Part shown: positions 21,565 through 34,025 of the stretch, in pieces | Numbering within the stretch: position 1 is the stretch's first letter | Layout of the letters: each line of letters begins with the position of its first letter | From: Halichondria panicea | Taxonomy: Eukaryota; Porifera; Demospongiae; Suberitida; Halichondriidae | Length of the DNA: 64,000 nucleotides | NCBI RefSeq assembly: GCF_963675165.1 | Contig: NC_087393.1 | Span: 1,451,002-1,515,001 of the forward strand | Direction: 5' to 3' | Notes under the pieces: generated by a model | Told to the model about the DNA's origin: nothing | What the model saw: the letters and a program-made list of their open reading frames with translations, nothing else | Database searches by the model: none | Translations under genes and position numbers: made by a program

Positions 21565-22102
21565 AAATTTGACAGCACCTTTATCACTGAGTTTATCCTC
21601 TTTTTGTATAGTGTTTGTCAATGAGTTGATATGCCAAAATGTCTTAGTTTATCATCTCGGACATTCTAGATTGATCTGTGAAGATGCAGCTCCAGACGAA
21701 CAAGATGAAAATGAAATATAAAATCAACAGCCCAATATTCTCAAGAATGAGGAAAATCACATGATAGATGAGGACGAAGCCGCTAATGAAGATCACATGA
21801 TTAACAATCGCGAAAAACCTCTATTACATGACAAGCCGGTTGTTCCGCTTGGTGGCTATATCCAACGAGAGAAAGTCAAGGTTGACTCAACAAACACGGA
21901 TGATAGTGCCACCTCCTCTCTTGACACTAACGAGTCTTTCAAATTTTCAGTAGTTTGTTCCAAGGGTGTAGACATTCATGGACAGAACACGTTTCAAATA
22001 GTATTAAATCCACCTTTCATTACTGTCAATACTCAATTGGGTGGAGAGTCGGAGGAGCCATTAAACATATTCCCTAATATTGAACTGGATGACTGTTACT
22101 AG
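21565..22102 (+). pseudogene. Last-exon pseudogene of the membrane-protein family (copy B)
   Basis: Clearly homologous to the last exon of the gene at 23801: TVITEF/PLSLSLSS-type start, LVYHLGHSR versus LVYHLRHSR, MIDEDEAANEDHMI in both, and a C-terminus PPFITVNTQLGGESEEPL versus APFITVNTQCGGESEEPL. An in-frame TAA at 21719-21721 interrupts it, a frameshift separates the membrane part, and no matching exons 1 and 2 were found upstream. The acidic tail after the stop remains open and conserved, so the decay is recent or the tail is under selection. Confidence 0.75.
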
Positions 22103-22535
22103 ATCTTAAGATCACCATGACATTTTTGTCATCTCCTTCATTCTTTCAATTGCAATGTACACATGATGAGTTATGACCACCTTGTCGTGATGGCGTTGTT
22201 GGACATGATATGGATGCACATAAAAGAGGTGTACTACATACATGTCTTTTATGTTTAATTTCGTGTAGATCTCATGTATGTCTTCATAGATGCTTTTGTA
22301 GTGTGTGCCATCAAACTCTTCATGCAAAGCAATGTGGTCATAACTGCACACAACCACACATAGGCTGAGTCCAAGGTATCTATGGGACCGGGGCTGTAGC
22401 GCCCGGGTAGATGGGCGTGGCCCGCCTCCAAAAAGGGAGACGGGTTGCAGCCCTATCTAGTTCTTGCTGCAGAAAAACATGCAGCACCAATCAGATTGCA
22501 GAGATGACACACGGATGTCGTACCTCCTCTGGGTT
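22103..22535. other. Non-coding interval after the pseudogene
   Basis: No ORF with coding character. A GC-rich stretch at about 22380-22460 (CGCCCGGGTAGATGGGCG and following) stands out from the AT-rich surroundings and may be an unclassified repeat. Confidence 0.4.
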
Positions 22536-22614
22536 ATAGAGGGATAGGAAACGGTTGGTACCTCGAGTAACATCCGCGCTACGCTGCGGTTTAATCGAGG
22601 CCATCACAACAACT

Positions 22615-22669
22615 ATTTTTTTTTTTTTTTTTTTTTTTTTTGAAAGTTTTTTTTTTTTTTTTTTTTTTA
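22615..22669. repeat. Poly(T)/poly(A) tract
   Basis: Two T homopolymers split by GAAAG. Read on the minus strand they form the tail of the retroelement fragment. Confidence 0.85.
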
Positions 22670-22756
22670 ACGGAAACCGGAAACCGGAAACGGAAATGAG
22701 AGGACAGGGTTAATGTAATGAAAAAACTAAAGTCATGTAAAAGTTAAACCATGTAT

Positions 22757-23218
22757 TTATTCATTGAAGTTTAGTTCCGAGTTGGCCAGGTCCGCTGAGG
22801 GGTGATTCTGGGACCTGGCTGGCTGTCCACGACTGGAGCGGGATCCTCTGATGCACTGAATGGCAGAGCGTAGGAGAGAGAATGTAATTCTGCTCCTTAG
22901 CCAGGACAGTGTTCTACTGTAGCTTTCATTAGATTTGATTGCCAAGTTTGAGGCAAGCCTTTTGTAGAACACAGTGGCCTGGTTGGCCATACCACCTGTG
23001 GCTGACATCACCAAAGGAGTGAATGAGGCGTGTTCGATATCTCTGACGCGTTGTTCATATTGTCTTTTCTTTTCAAGTTCATGCTTCCTGTAGCAGTTGG
23101 TGTGTTGGTTTGATTTTGCATGGGGATTAAACACTCGTACATCTAGATATGTACGTTCAAAGCGCCCACCCCAGAAGCCATTACACGCAATGTCTAATCT
23201 GGCACCACGTGGCGGCAT
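22757..23218 (-). mobile_element. 5'-truncated retroelement fragment with poly(A)
   Basis: An open frame of 153 codons on the minus strand. Features are GFWGGRFERTYLDVRVFNP, then YRKHELEKKRQYEQRVRDIE and SFTPLVMSATGG, a protein segment I recall as common at the C-terminus of reverse-transcriptase-encoding elements in cnidarians and sponges (recalled pattern, not searched). Downstream on the minus strand is a short 3' end and a long A tract (seen as T runs at 22616-22669). That fits a truncated non-LTR insertion. Confidence 0.55.
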
Positions 23219-23800
23219 GGACTAGGGGTGTTATTATAATTGCTGAAAAAGAGATGATGTCTCGAGGAAACACAGCTTTGGGTACTACCTGGCAAAAATG
23301 TGCTTCAAGGCCATGCAAAGTCAATTTGTAGTTTCTCAGGCCCTCGCGCTTGGAAATTGTAAAAAAGTTAAATATCACATGACCTCAAATTAAAGGCACT
23401 AAAAGAAAAAGGATAAATTTGTATGGTTTGGTCATGAAATAATTATGACTAAAATTAATTAGTAAAAATTATGCACTTCCGCTTATTGAGAAAGTTAGGG
23501 GTGTGTTTTCAATTAAAAAATGAGTTAGCAGAACATGTACAGGGTATCTATGGATACCGGATACAGGCATAGGCACAGCTACTCATCTCAGTATAAAATC
23601 TCTGCAAACTTGAAGCTATGCCATACTACTTGCTTTTATTATCATTATTACAAAATAGCCTGAGAAACTACAAATTAACTTTAATTGCTTGGCCTAATCT
23701 ATGGTTTGACCAGTCTACTGTTCGCCTGCAACAGTGACGGCTTGCGAGTCTATAGTTCGCTGTGCTACCTCAGTCCTGCTATATAGCAGATCAACACCAC

Positions 23801-25433
23801 ATGGAGCGCCGAGAAGCCCAACTATTAACTACATTCAGGTTTGTTAATACAGGTATCTTTTATGTATGCTGCATTTTAATTTCGATGGTTTTACCACACA
23901 CACACTCTTTTGCCCTGACATTGGGATTGTGGTTAGATTAGTGATTGTTTATCTTGTTGTTTGTTTCCACAGTCGGTTTTCAGGGAGGTGGAGGGCCCAA
24001 GCAATGGTTCAGCTTGTGGCAATCCTGGCCCTAGTTGTACGAGTGATCCTAACTCTCAACACAGCTCTCAACAAGGAATGGAACATCGACCCGATTTCCT
24101 TGTTGAACGTCACTGTATGTCCTCAGATGCGCATCGAGCTACTGTCTATCAATGTCGTATTTCTTGGCCTTCTGCTTAGTGTTTCGTATACGGTATCCAT
24201 TGTAAACTGCTTGTACTGGCTTAGAATTGTACAACAGCATGTTCAAGAAAACATATTTCGAGTGAGAAAATTATGGTGTAATGGATCGAATATTCTCGTC
24301 CTAGGAGCAACATGTGTGTCCGTTATTGATGCATTCTGGTTTTTCTTGTTTGTGCGAGAAGTGTGGACCTACCGTTTCGATATGGCCTTTCAAATACTTC
24401 AGTTGGTACCGAGCTTGTTCGTCATCTTCGATACTATCTTCAATGGTAATTGCATGTATGTACTATAATAACGTAATAGTCCAGACAATGATATTCATCA
24501 ACCCCCCTCCCCTCTCGTGTGTGTTCAAAAGGTTGAATTAAAATTAATGCCCTTAATTAATAGTTGTTGTTTTACTGTCAATCTCAGGCAAGTAGAAAGA
24601 CATGTAGTTGCCTATCTAGGACACTGTTACGGGCATCGTTGTTAGTGTGCCTTAATTATGCCTGATTAAATTTGTGTACATACGATGTACATGCATGTTC
24701 ATAATGAATCTTTCACCTCTCTTTGCAAGGACTGCTGATATGTGCCATGTCAGTACTGGACGAAGATCAACAAGCAGCCATTCCCCGGGGCTATCAAACC
24801 GACATCAATGCTCACATGGGCTCAAACATTCTACTTGCGATGTACGCTGTAATGAACCTTTTAGTAGCCCGCAAGTGCCATGGCCCTGACAGCACCGTTA
24901 TCACTGAGTTTGTCCCTCTTTTTGTAGTGTTTGAGTTGATTTGCCGAAATTTTTTAGTTTATCATCTCAGACACTCTAGATCAGTGATACGTGGAGATGC
25001 AGCTCTAGAAAAACCACAAGAAAATGAACTCCTAAATACACAGCCCAATTTGTCTGATAATGATGATCACATGATAGATGAAGATGAAGCTGCTAATGAA
25101 GACCACATGATCGATTGCGAGGAACCTCGATTATATGACGAACCAGTTGTTACGCTTGGTGAGCAGAACAACTATATCCAACGAGACAAAGTCGAGGTTG
25201 ATTCAAACAATCTCCAATCATCTGATGATAGTGCCACCTCCTCTCTTAGCTCGTACACTGGATCAGCTAATGAATATTTTGGCTTCTCAGCAATTTGTTC
25301 TGAGGATGCACAAATCAATGTTCGAAGAATTCGCACGGTTGTAATAAATGCACCTTTCATTACTGTCAATACTCAGTGTGGTGGAGAGTCAGAAGAGCCA
25401 TTAAAACCATTCCATATTGAACTGGAGGACTGA
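23801..25433 (+). CDS. Multi-pass membrane protein, local family member C
   Basis: Three exons, 23801-23838, 23973-24445 and 24730-25433, give 404 residues. The first exon is 38 nt with a phase-2 end, as in member A. Hydrophobic segments include VQLVAILALVVRVILTL, SINVVFLGLLLSVSYTVSIV, ILVLGATCVSVIDAFWFFLF, FQILQLVPSLFVIF, GLLICAMSVL, ILLAMYAVMNLLVA and FVPLFVVFELICRNFLV. The cytosolic tail of ~160 residues is strongly acidic (DNDDHMIDEDEAANEDHMID) and ends in a block shared with pseudogene B (PFITVNTQ.GGESEEPL). No recognised family or ligand. Likely a lineage-specific expansion. Confidence 0.78.
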
Positions 25434-26144
25434 TCTATACGTACCCTTTTGGTTTTAATTAAAACAATGACATAACATATCATCTGAAAGTCTCATCAAT
25501 GTTGTTGCTTAATGTTCTTCATTGTATAATAGCACAATGTCATAATTACATGTGTACATGTATGTTTACATGCATTTGTTTTCCATCAATGTCCTTCATT
25601 CTGTATGCACAATGTTAATTAATGATGATCTCATTCTCAATGTAACCTCAATTCTGTCATACCACACATGGGTACGTCCATTATAGTAACTATCAGCAAA
25701 TTAAGCATGTCACCACTCATTGTAATTGCAACAAATTATCGTATAGCTGGAGGTTTTCAAGGATTGACCCAGAAACACGAAAATTTAGTTAAACTTCTCT
25801 ACTGTAGGGGTGTGGTCATTTGAACCTCTACCCTCAAATAAAATCCTCAAAATGTTTAGTTTGGGCAATCTGCGATAATGTAGTGCTTCGAAAATAACCC
25901 GCTATATGCGCGGTACGAGATGGTTGCATATAGTGATATTATAATTATACATGCATGACCATGATGAAAGCGTAGTAATGAGTATATACAGTGAGAAACA
26001 TTATATTTTAGAGATATTGGACAATTAACATGCATATGCACAAACTTCGAGCTACAGTACACATGTAAGCAGCATAATCGGATGTAGAAAATCCGCTAAT
26101 GATACTACATATAGGAAACACAGTCTATCAGTTTTGTTCACAAA
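25434..26144. other. Intergenic, convergent genes; one repeat
   Basis: Lies between two convergent genes. It contains one MITE-like repeat (25738-25913) and otherwise nothing recognised. Confidence 0.5.
25738..25913. mobile_element. MITE-like repeat, CGAAAATAACCCGCTATA end
   Basis: Left end TCGTATAGCTGGAGGTTTTC and right end CGAAAATAACCCGCTATATG resemble the termini of the TACCGTATAGCGGG family. The interior matches 7660-7852. Confidence 0.55.
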
Positions 26145-29100
26145 TTAAGACTTGAGGACCTCCGCCATTTTGTTCAGCGCACTACCCGCCTTGTACCACC
26201 CTATTTGTGCCTGGTTCATAGTGTGCTGGAGTTGGATCTCATCGCTGCTCCCGTCCAAGTGTTTCAGAACACACCTCACCGGCTTTGTGTGTGTGGGGGG
26301 GGGATGAGAAAAAAATTAGAATTACAAACAATACCTAAAGCTAATTGTGTACAGAACCTACATGTACGTGAGTACGAAAAGCTAGCCTCTACAATCAAGA
26401 AAAACCATCTACATGTATCCGGCAATGAGCTGTGTTATTAAGTATGAGTGTGTATACCCTCGATTCCAGGCAGAATAAAATACGGCCTGGAATCGAGGCT
26501 ATGGAGTGAGTAGTAATGGTTGTTTAATTGTCATCCCATCTCTTATACAAGTGACTTAGTTGTGTACATGAGCTTACCTTTCCTGGTGCCAGCTCTGCCA
26601 GTCCCAAGAGAGACACTCGATCGGTTGGTTGAACCTTGTCATAGTCACTAGGGTCAGAGAAGGTGAAGGGAAGCATTCCCTGCTTCTTCAGGTTGGTCTC
26701 TGCATAAGAGCACAGTAAAAAACGGTGATAAAGAGCTTTTAGCTTCCCATTCCTAGCTACTATAAGGCTTTGGAACCTAGATAAGGATGAATTTCATGCA
26801 TGTACATGTATGCACAGTGAAGCTAAAGTCTACATGGACAATATCACCCTGAGGGACGTGTTCCCCCCCTGAATACATAATCATCAGGGAACTATGATAT
26901 TCCCTTTGTTTTATTTCCACATCCTCAACTTTTGACTGCTACAATATTAAACATAATTATCATCACCTAACCACTTCCTTCTTTTGTACATTTTCTTAGC
27001 CCCAAGATGGAGAGCTTTCACGCCCCCCCCCCCCCCCCCCCCAAAACAGTGAAGCAAAGCAACTATTATGTGACTATAATATGCTGTGGTGTACTGTAAT
27101 TAGTGATTAAGCACAGGCAAACAAACTTGGGCACTTAATCACCCCACACACATTGTACCATGAATCCGAGCAAAGCTCTTGACGATGATGGCCCTTCCCC
27201 CGAGGTGCCGTGGCTCCAGAGCAGCGTGTTCTCTACTGCTGCCCTCCCCGTAGTTGGCATCACCAATGACCACCCACGGAGCTCCTTGAGACTTTATATG
27301 TGTGTGTGGGTGGGGGGGGGGAGAAGGTTAAAAAACTGTGAAACATACTCTGTAGTACTGTGTCATAAACAGGTAACAGTTGAACCTCTGGTACATGTAA
27401 AGGAGCACCCAAGAACAGGCACTGTATTACACACCTCTCTACAAAGGACAGTTCTTACCGAACCTTCAAATAAAGTACAACCTCCCTATAGAGCACAAAT
27501 CAAATGCTCAATGGTACAGTACCTCTAAATTCAACATCAATTCAACATGTACGTACGTGACTATAAAATGAATTACGTACATTTGCACTGTCAAACACAG
27601 ACACTCTGAAGCTACCGTTTACCTTGTAGTATCTGGCAGTGTCTGGCACTCCTCCGAACTCTCCAGTGAGCTGGTTCTTGACGTTGTTCAGATCCTTGTT
27701 CTCAGCATTCGTGGCACTAAAGAACAACACAAGGATAAGCAACGTGTGTGAGCACTGATACATTGAGAACTGAGTATGATGTAGACAATTTCTCTAGCAG
27801 CCAAAAACAAACAGCCAAACACATACAGATTTAATTAGAGGCAGTGAGAAAATTAAACTGTACAGCGCTGATTTTCTATCTGTCATGTATGTACAGATTA
27901 ATCAAAGGGTTAAAGATACGGTATCCACTTACGTGATGAACATGTTATTGGAGATGTTGTCCAGGTGACCTCTGTACTTGAGCCATGGCCCGGCGGCACT
28001 GATGTGATCCGTTGTGCACTTACCATGGACTTTTATAAGAACGAGGGCATCCTCCAAATCTTTACCATCCCACCGATGAAATGGGGTCAACAATTCGAGA
28101 CGATTACTACAGAAGGGGACAATATATGCCAAATTGTACAGTGCCAGTATGTGTGCTATAGCTAGTACCAGGAGCACATTACAGAAGGAGCGTCTTACCT
28201 CGGGAATCGCATCTCGTGGAAGTTTGCAAAGCATGACCTTATTTGCAAAACCACTAAGTGGGTCTGCGGGCGAGTGCTAATTGAGCTGACGGTGCACTTT
28301 TACCAAGCATAGGTCAATAAAAGTGAAAAGCTACAGCTAGCTAGCTAGCTATAGGCCTGGTAGTAAGCTCTCTCTCTAAGAACCCCAGTAAGACTCCCTA
28401 CTGCAAAAACAAAACGCCTAGTATGTGTTAGTCTAAGTCTAGCAAACTTACTCTGTACAAAGTGACTGGATATGCTCCTATTTTAGAACTTTCTGTACCT
28501 CACCGATGACAGTCTCTTCCATGATGTATACCAACATCCATCAAAGATCTAGCTATTCATTTTAGCTCTTTCTGGCTCAACCTAGCTCTCCTGCTGCTGC
28601 ACTACATACAAAATCCGTTTATAATGATATTCACAGGCTGACCGCAGTCCGTAATTTATGTACACAGTACTTACACACTTTTCTTATAAGGCAATGCGGC
28701 GTTTAGGAAAGCACACGAGATGTGATTTCCGAACCCATGCACAGTTAGACGCTCCTTCTGTAATGTGCTCCTGCTAGTACATGTACATAAAGAGTACAGT
28801 ACATGAAGTAGTTAAAGTGTGTGTATAATGTGATGCTAATTAGTAATACATTTTGTACAATTGATCATGCAAAACAGCGCCTAAAAGATTGAGGTTTAAA
28901 TTTTACACTGGATAGCCTCACCTGTTAGGGTCCACCTGGACACTAATATCAGAGCCGTCTACTGGGGGCTCCTGGTATGTGTCTTGTCCTGGGTCAAACC
29001 CCTACGCATGTATGTGAAACCTAGCTTGATGCATCATTGTGTGCATGGCAACGTCTCCACTAGTAGAGTGTACAAGTACATGCGTCTGGTCAATACTCCC

Positions 29101-29765
29101 AGGTCAAATGTTAACACCAGTATGCAAACGTACTAACATGTACCGGCTAGCTTATTGTGTCAACAGTGAGTAGTCAAACTACACACAGAAAGAGCTAGCC
29201 ATCCAACACTGACAATAACACTAGACTCCATCCACAGGCTCTATATACACCACAGCAGCTCACATTTTCTGGAAGCTCATCTCCATCAGGGCATTCCAGT
29301 TTGAAGGAGGTACCGTCAGAGCCAGTTAGGGAGTCAGTCAAGGGGTTGAAGTCCAGTCGACCAGCCAAGGCCAGGGCGGTCACAATCTATATGTACACGT
29401 GCAATGGCATGCAGTCAGATTGTATATATGCAATGGTTAATTTGAAGCATGTGTTTGCTATTTCTATAAATTTGCAAGTTATATGTAGTATACTTCACTC
29501 AAATGGTCGGTTCAAGAATGTGCTCTGTAAATCAAAAGCACGCTGTGTGCAGGTTCAATGTAAATAGCTGCTAGACTTACTTCAGGTGAGGCCACGAATG
29601 CGTGTGTTTCAGGGTTGGCATCGTTCCTTCCAGTGAAGTTCCTATTGTAGCTGGTGACTATGGTGTTCTTATCTCCCTTCTTGGTGTCCTGTCTGTTCCA
29701 CTGACCAATACACGGGCCACAAGCATTGGCCAGCACCACTCCTCCAATGTCCATAAGCGGTTTGT

Positions 29766-29855
<90 letters not shown>

Positions 29856-32800
29856 TGTGTGTGTGTGCGTGCGTGCGTGTGGGGGGGGGGGTGGGTGGGA
29901 AGGAGTGTTTGATGGCCAGTATTTACATAAGTGGCTGAGCTTGTGCAAAGATGCTATACATGCTACAGCGAAACTGACATGGCTTATAGTCATAACACAC
30001 GGGGCTGTAGTGTAGTATTGATGCTAACACAGGTGTCTATACGGAGGCTTTGGGGCTGGGTTATAATTATAAAGGATTTAAGTTGACCACAATAATAGAC
30101 AGGTTTCCCTGCATTACTATCTTCAGAGTACATGTACATGTACAGTCATGTGTTTTGCAGTAAGGGTTAGAGTACACAACACACCATTCCATCTCTCTCA
30201 ATGGTGGCCCTGATCTGCTCTGACCCAGGGGTCACGGTGAAGGCTGACCTGCAGTGCACAGTTGCAATGATCATTATTATTATGTGCAATGAGCATACAC
30301 ACATGGAATTTTTAGCAAAAGTTAGAATCTCACTTTGCTTTAAGGCCATGTTTCAGAGCTTGTTTGGCAATGCTGGCCGAACGACCCATGTCCTCATAAG
30401 AACTGTTGGTGCAACTGCCAATAAGAGCTGGAGAGAGGTGAGGGGAGGGGTGGTGTACGTGCTAATAAAACTATAATATATTACGTAGAATACACAGCGG
30501 AGCCAATACTGATGTAGCTACATGTAACTACTTGTGCAGAAACAGTCTTGCATACATGTATACAAGAAAAGGGTTGTTATAAAGGATATATGCTGACAGT
30601 ACAATACATGTAACTGACCGACTTTGATGTCCATGGGCCATCCTTTCTCCTGAGCATTCTTGCCTAGTTGTGAGATGGGGTTGGCCAGGTCAGGGGTGAA
30701 CGGACCATTGACCAGCGGCTCAAGCTGGAGGAGCAGAACACAGAGACTGAACATACACCTACATGTAACAACACTAGTGTATAGTCTCACAGAACTTACA
30801 GGCAAGCACCTCATCAAGTACCTCATTGAATACTGTATTCAACCAATTTTCTCAGTACATTCCTGAGGGTTTTAGCTTTTAGCTTTGTTCAAGGTTCACG
30901 TACACGTACGTAGTGTACACAAAGATAGGTAAAAAGTGGACTCTAACCTCATCAAGGTTGATCTCCACCAGTTGGTCGTACTGAGCACCCTCATCCGGAA
31001 CTAGGATGTTGGCATTGCGATCAGCCAGCTCAGCAATTGCTACAGGGAACACAAAATTGCTAGAATCAAAATGTGAGAGATGTATAGTGTACAAAAACTA
31101 TCCACAGAGGATCATACATGTCACTGTACCTCCTCTTCCGGTGGCTTTGAGATAGGAGCTCATGCGATGGTTGTAGGGGAACAGTGACGTGGTGGCCCCG
31201 ACCTCTGCACCCATGTTACAGATGGTGGCCATCCCTGAGAGAGAGGAGACAGAATAATTACAGAGTGTACAGTAAGTGATGTATACAATACTTCAAGAGT
31301 GAGCAGAATCCCTGGCACAAATACAGTCAAGTGTGTAAAGTCCAGAGCCACAATGGTCTGCATGTACATGTACCTGGTACACTGTATATACGGGTGTGAA
31401 TTAAGGTATGTATGTAGAGTCACGAATACACAGCACACATACATGTATATCATTGGCCCTTCACTCTAATACCAGCACTTGCAATGCTATTGTACAGTTA
31501 CCGCAACTAGCATAAAACACTGACAATCGTGTTGTGCTAGCTGGTACACTGTACAAGTATGTACACTACAACAGGATAGTAAGTCTATCTAAATAACTTG
31601 TCACTCAACGTTGGATTCAAATTCAGCGAGCAGCTACAAACACCACCCACCAGTGCAAGAGATGGACTCTGTTCCTGGTCCGTGGTACTCGATGATGGCC
31701 CCAGTGCCACCGGCCACCGTCAAAACATCAGCAACCTTGAGTATCACATCTTTGGGGGCCGTCCACCCTCGTAGCTGACCTGTGAGCTTCACACCAATCA
31801 CCTTGGGGCACTTGAGCTCCCACGGCAGACCGGCCATCACATCCACTGCATCAGCCCCGCCCACTCCTATGAGCACACCCCCAAGACCACCTGAGAGTGT
31901 GTGGGAGTGGGGGATAATGTGATTAACCTCAGAAGGCGATACATGTAATGTATGCTCACCAAACTCTACAAGTATTTCTCTCTACAAATGACAAATACCA
32001 GGAATTTACTGCCCCCTAAGTCGGAGATTTCTCTGACCACTGTACCATGAAGTATACAATGTAGAATGAGTGGTTTCATAGCTTCACAGCCCTCCATGTG
32101 TGTGTGTGCGTGCGTGCGTGTATACGAAGCTTACCTCCATTGGGTGTGTGACTGTCAGTGCCGATCAACATCAGCCCAGGGTAGGCATAGTTCTCTAGAA
32201 TGATCTGTGTACAAACAGAGCAATACAATACACACCCTGAATACTAACAGAAAGCAAGGACTGATGACTGATGACACATGCAGACACATGCAATCTACCC
32301 AATTATATCCAATATAGGCACTAGCTAAATAGAATGGCGCTCACTTAATTTGTGAAGACCAAACTAGTTGAAAACTGGTCACTATATCCAGCTGGCCGAG
32401 TGTTAGTATTATTATAGTTACAGTAGCTCACCTGATGAATAATTCCACTGCCTGGTTTCCAGAAGCCTAGTCCATATTTAGCAGCAGAAGTGGCCAGAAA
32501 GTCGTACACTTCTTTGTTGAGTTGTTTGGCTGTCTCAAGATCCTGCTCTGCCCCCAACTGAGCCTCGATGAGATGGTCACAGTGAATGGTGGATGGGACG
32601 GCCACCTTGGGCAGGCCACTGCTGATGAACTGGAGCATGGCCATCTAAGGAGTGTGTGTGTGTGTGGTGGGTGGTTAGGTGGGTTATAGCTTAAGCAATG
32701 CATGATGGATAGAGCACGGATGTAGAAGCCTATAGCCATGTACATGTACTAGCTGGTACATGTATACAATCACTCAACCTCACAGCTCTGTGAATCGATA

Positions 32801-34025
32801 ACTCTACAACTCATTATTAGCTATATACGTACATACATACAATGTCATGCACATGTACAACCCTCTAGTCAGAGCAACTATCAATACAGTATGTACAATG
32901 TACCTGTGCAGTGGCGTCCTGCATGGCCACCCTGTCTGGCCTGAGGTTGAGGTAAGACTCTCCCCTCACTAGGTCCTGAGTCTTGGGGCTGTCCAGGTGA
33001 CCGTACACTATCTTCTCGGACAATGTCAGTGGCTGCTGGAGTCTGGGGCGTAGAGGGGGGGGGGGGGTAAGAGGGGGTAAGGTAAAGGGAGGCTAAGCAT
33101 GTGGAATCTGCATGTACATGGAGAAATATAATTATATACACTTCGAGAGATTTTTACACGTTAAGTCTAGCAACATGTATATATGAAGGGATGACAGACC
33201 TTAACATAACTACAAATGTACATGTATGATAATGTATGTACTGTATAAGTACTGTACATGGCTAACCCTACAGTCATTATGAATAATTCCCATCACCAAA
33301 TGCAACTTATGCAAGTCCAGTAGACAATAGGCAGCTAGCCTCGAATACAAGAGGCCAGGATTTGAGGCTACATGTAACTCAACCAAATAACACATTTGCA
33401 ATACAGAAACAAATTTCCAAATAATAAGTCAAAATTGAGTGAGAGACCCATTCCATCATTTTCTTATGCAACACAATGTAGACACAATGAATACACAATT
33501 TTTAATGACGAAAGCCAACCATACCAATAATGAATGCTGATGCAATGTAAGCAAAACAAGTTCCCCAGAAAGTTACGGAATGGGGAAAACATGATGCAAT
33601 GACATACCTGTCCTTGACAATGGCCACATTTTCAGCCATCTTCCCATAGTCCAAGTACCTGTCCTGGTCAAACTTGCTGATGGTAACCTGTACAGGGGTA
33701 CAAGGAGTAAAAATTTATTGCGATAAATAAATGACATACATACATACATAGTGATACAGTATTTAGCTAGTACTTCGTACTTCACACTGCTTCCTTTCAT
33801 CAGAATCTATAGCTTGCTGTTCTGAAATTGCAACTAACCCTCACACATCAAACCGTTCTAGTTGAATGATCCCTCACCTTTTGCCAAACACTGGAGGATG
33901 TCGAGATCCATCTCTGTGTGTTTCCAAGTAACGCTTTGCCACCAGAAAAGTTCTGAAAATCAGAAAAATGATAAGAACTAAACTATGACAAGTTTTCAGA
34001 CCTTTGAGAGTACTTTCCACATCAT
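26145..34025 (-). CDS. ACO2: Mitochondrial aconitate hydratase, complete
   Basis: Isomerises citrate to isocitrate via cis-aconitate in the mitochondrial matrix. Twenty exons: 34025-34002, 33952-33878, 33687-33608, 33042-32904, 32644-32432, 32204-32135, 31890-31651, 31234-31130, 31039-30948, 30724-30619, 30427-30334, 30248-30185, 29766-29581, 29386-29264, 29001-28922, 28106-27933, 27716-27623, 27291-27159, 26699-26578 and 26282-26145. They sum to exactly 784 codons (783 residues; human ~780). The N-terminus [20 protein letters not shown] and RWISTSSS is an Arg/Ser-rich presequence. The [4Fe-4S] ligands are present: Cys in [12 protein letters not shown] and two in [10 protein letters not shown]. 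Other active-site blocks are [18 protein letters not shown] and [18 protein letters not shown]. The swivelling C-terminal domain is complete. No iron-responsive element was identified. Confidence 0.95.
26458..26498. repeat. 41-bp perfect-arm hairpin
   Basis: Arms CCTCGATTCCAGGC and GCCTGGAATCGAGG flank a 13-nt loop. It lies in the last ACO2 intron. It may be a minimal fold-back element. Confidence 0.6.
28169..28773. mobile_element. 605-bp MITE with 7-bp target duplication
   Basis: The ends CAGGAGCACATTACAGAAGG and its complement form a perfect 27-bp terminal inverted repeat, with weaker complementarity continuing inward (around GCATCTCGTG and CACGAGATG). The flanks carry the 7-bp direct repeat CTAGTAC at 28162-28168 and 28774-28780. 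The element is in the ACO2 intron 28921-28107 and has no ORF. Confidence 0.82.
29770..29880. repeat. (GT)n/(CA)n microsatellite next to a splice acceptor
   Basis: About 110 bp of GT repeat with a few GC interruptions. On the coding (minus) strand it is a CA repeat ending directly in the CACAG acceptor of the ACO2 exon at 29766. Confidence 0.95.

Larger units (their letters stand above)
22535..23330. mobile_element. DNA-transposon copy interrupted by a truncated retroelement
   Basis: The left part (22541-22612) and right part (about 23215-23310) match the two halves of the 505-bp element at 50375-50879: AGAGGGATAGGAAACGG and CTCGAGTAACATCCGCGCTA on the left, GATGATGTCTCGAGGAAACA on the right. 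Between them lies about 600 bp absent from the 50-kb copy. The terminal repeat on the right side is not recognisable here. Confidence 0.7.

Noticed and set aside
23149-23378. Short frames on both strands near 23.2 kb
   Set aside because: They are shadows of the retroelement fragment and the DNA-transposon right half.
29602-30015. 137-codon Cys/Val-rich frame on the plus strand and its His/Thr mirror
   Set aside because: Antisense to ACO2 exon 13 and made mainly by the GT microsatellite.
26145-34025. Cytosolic aconitase/IRP1 identity
   Set aside because: The N-terminal presequence and the block order match the mitochondrial type; IRP1 is ~890 residues with a different N-terminus.
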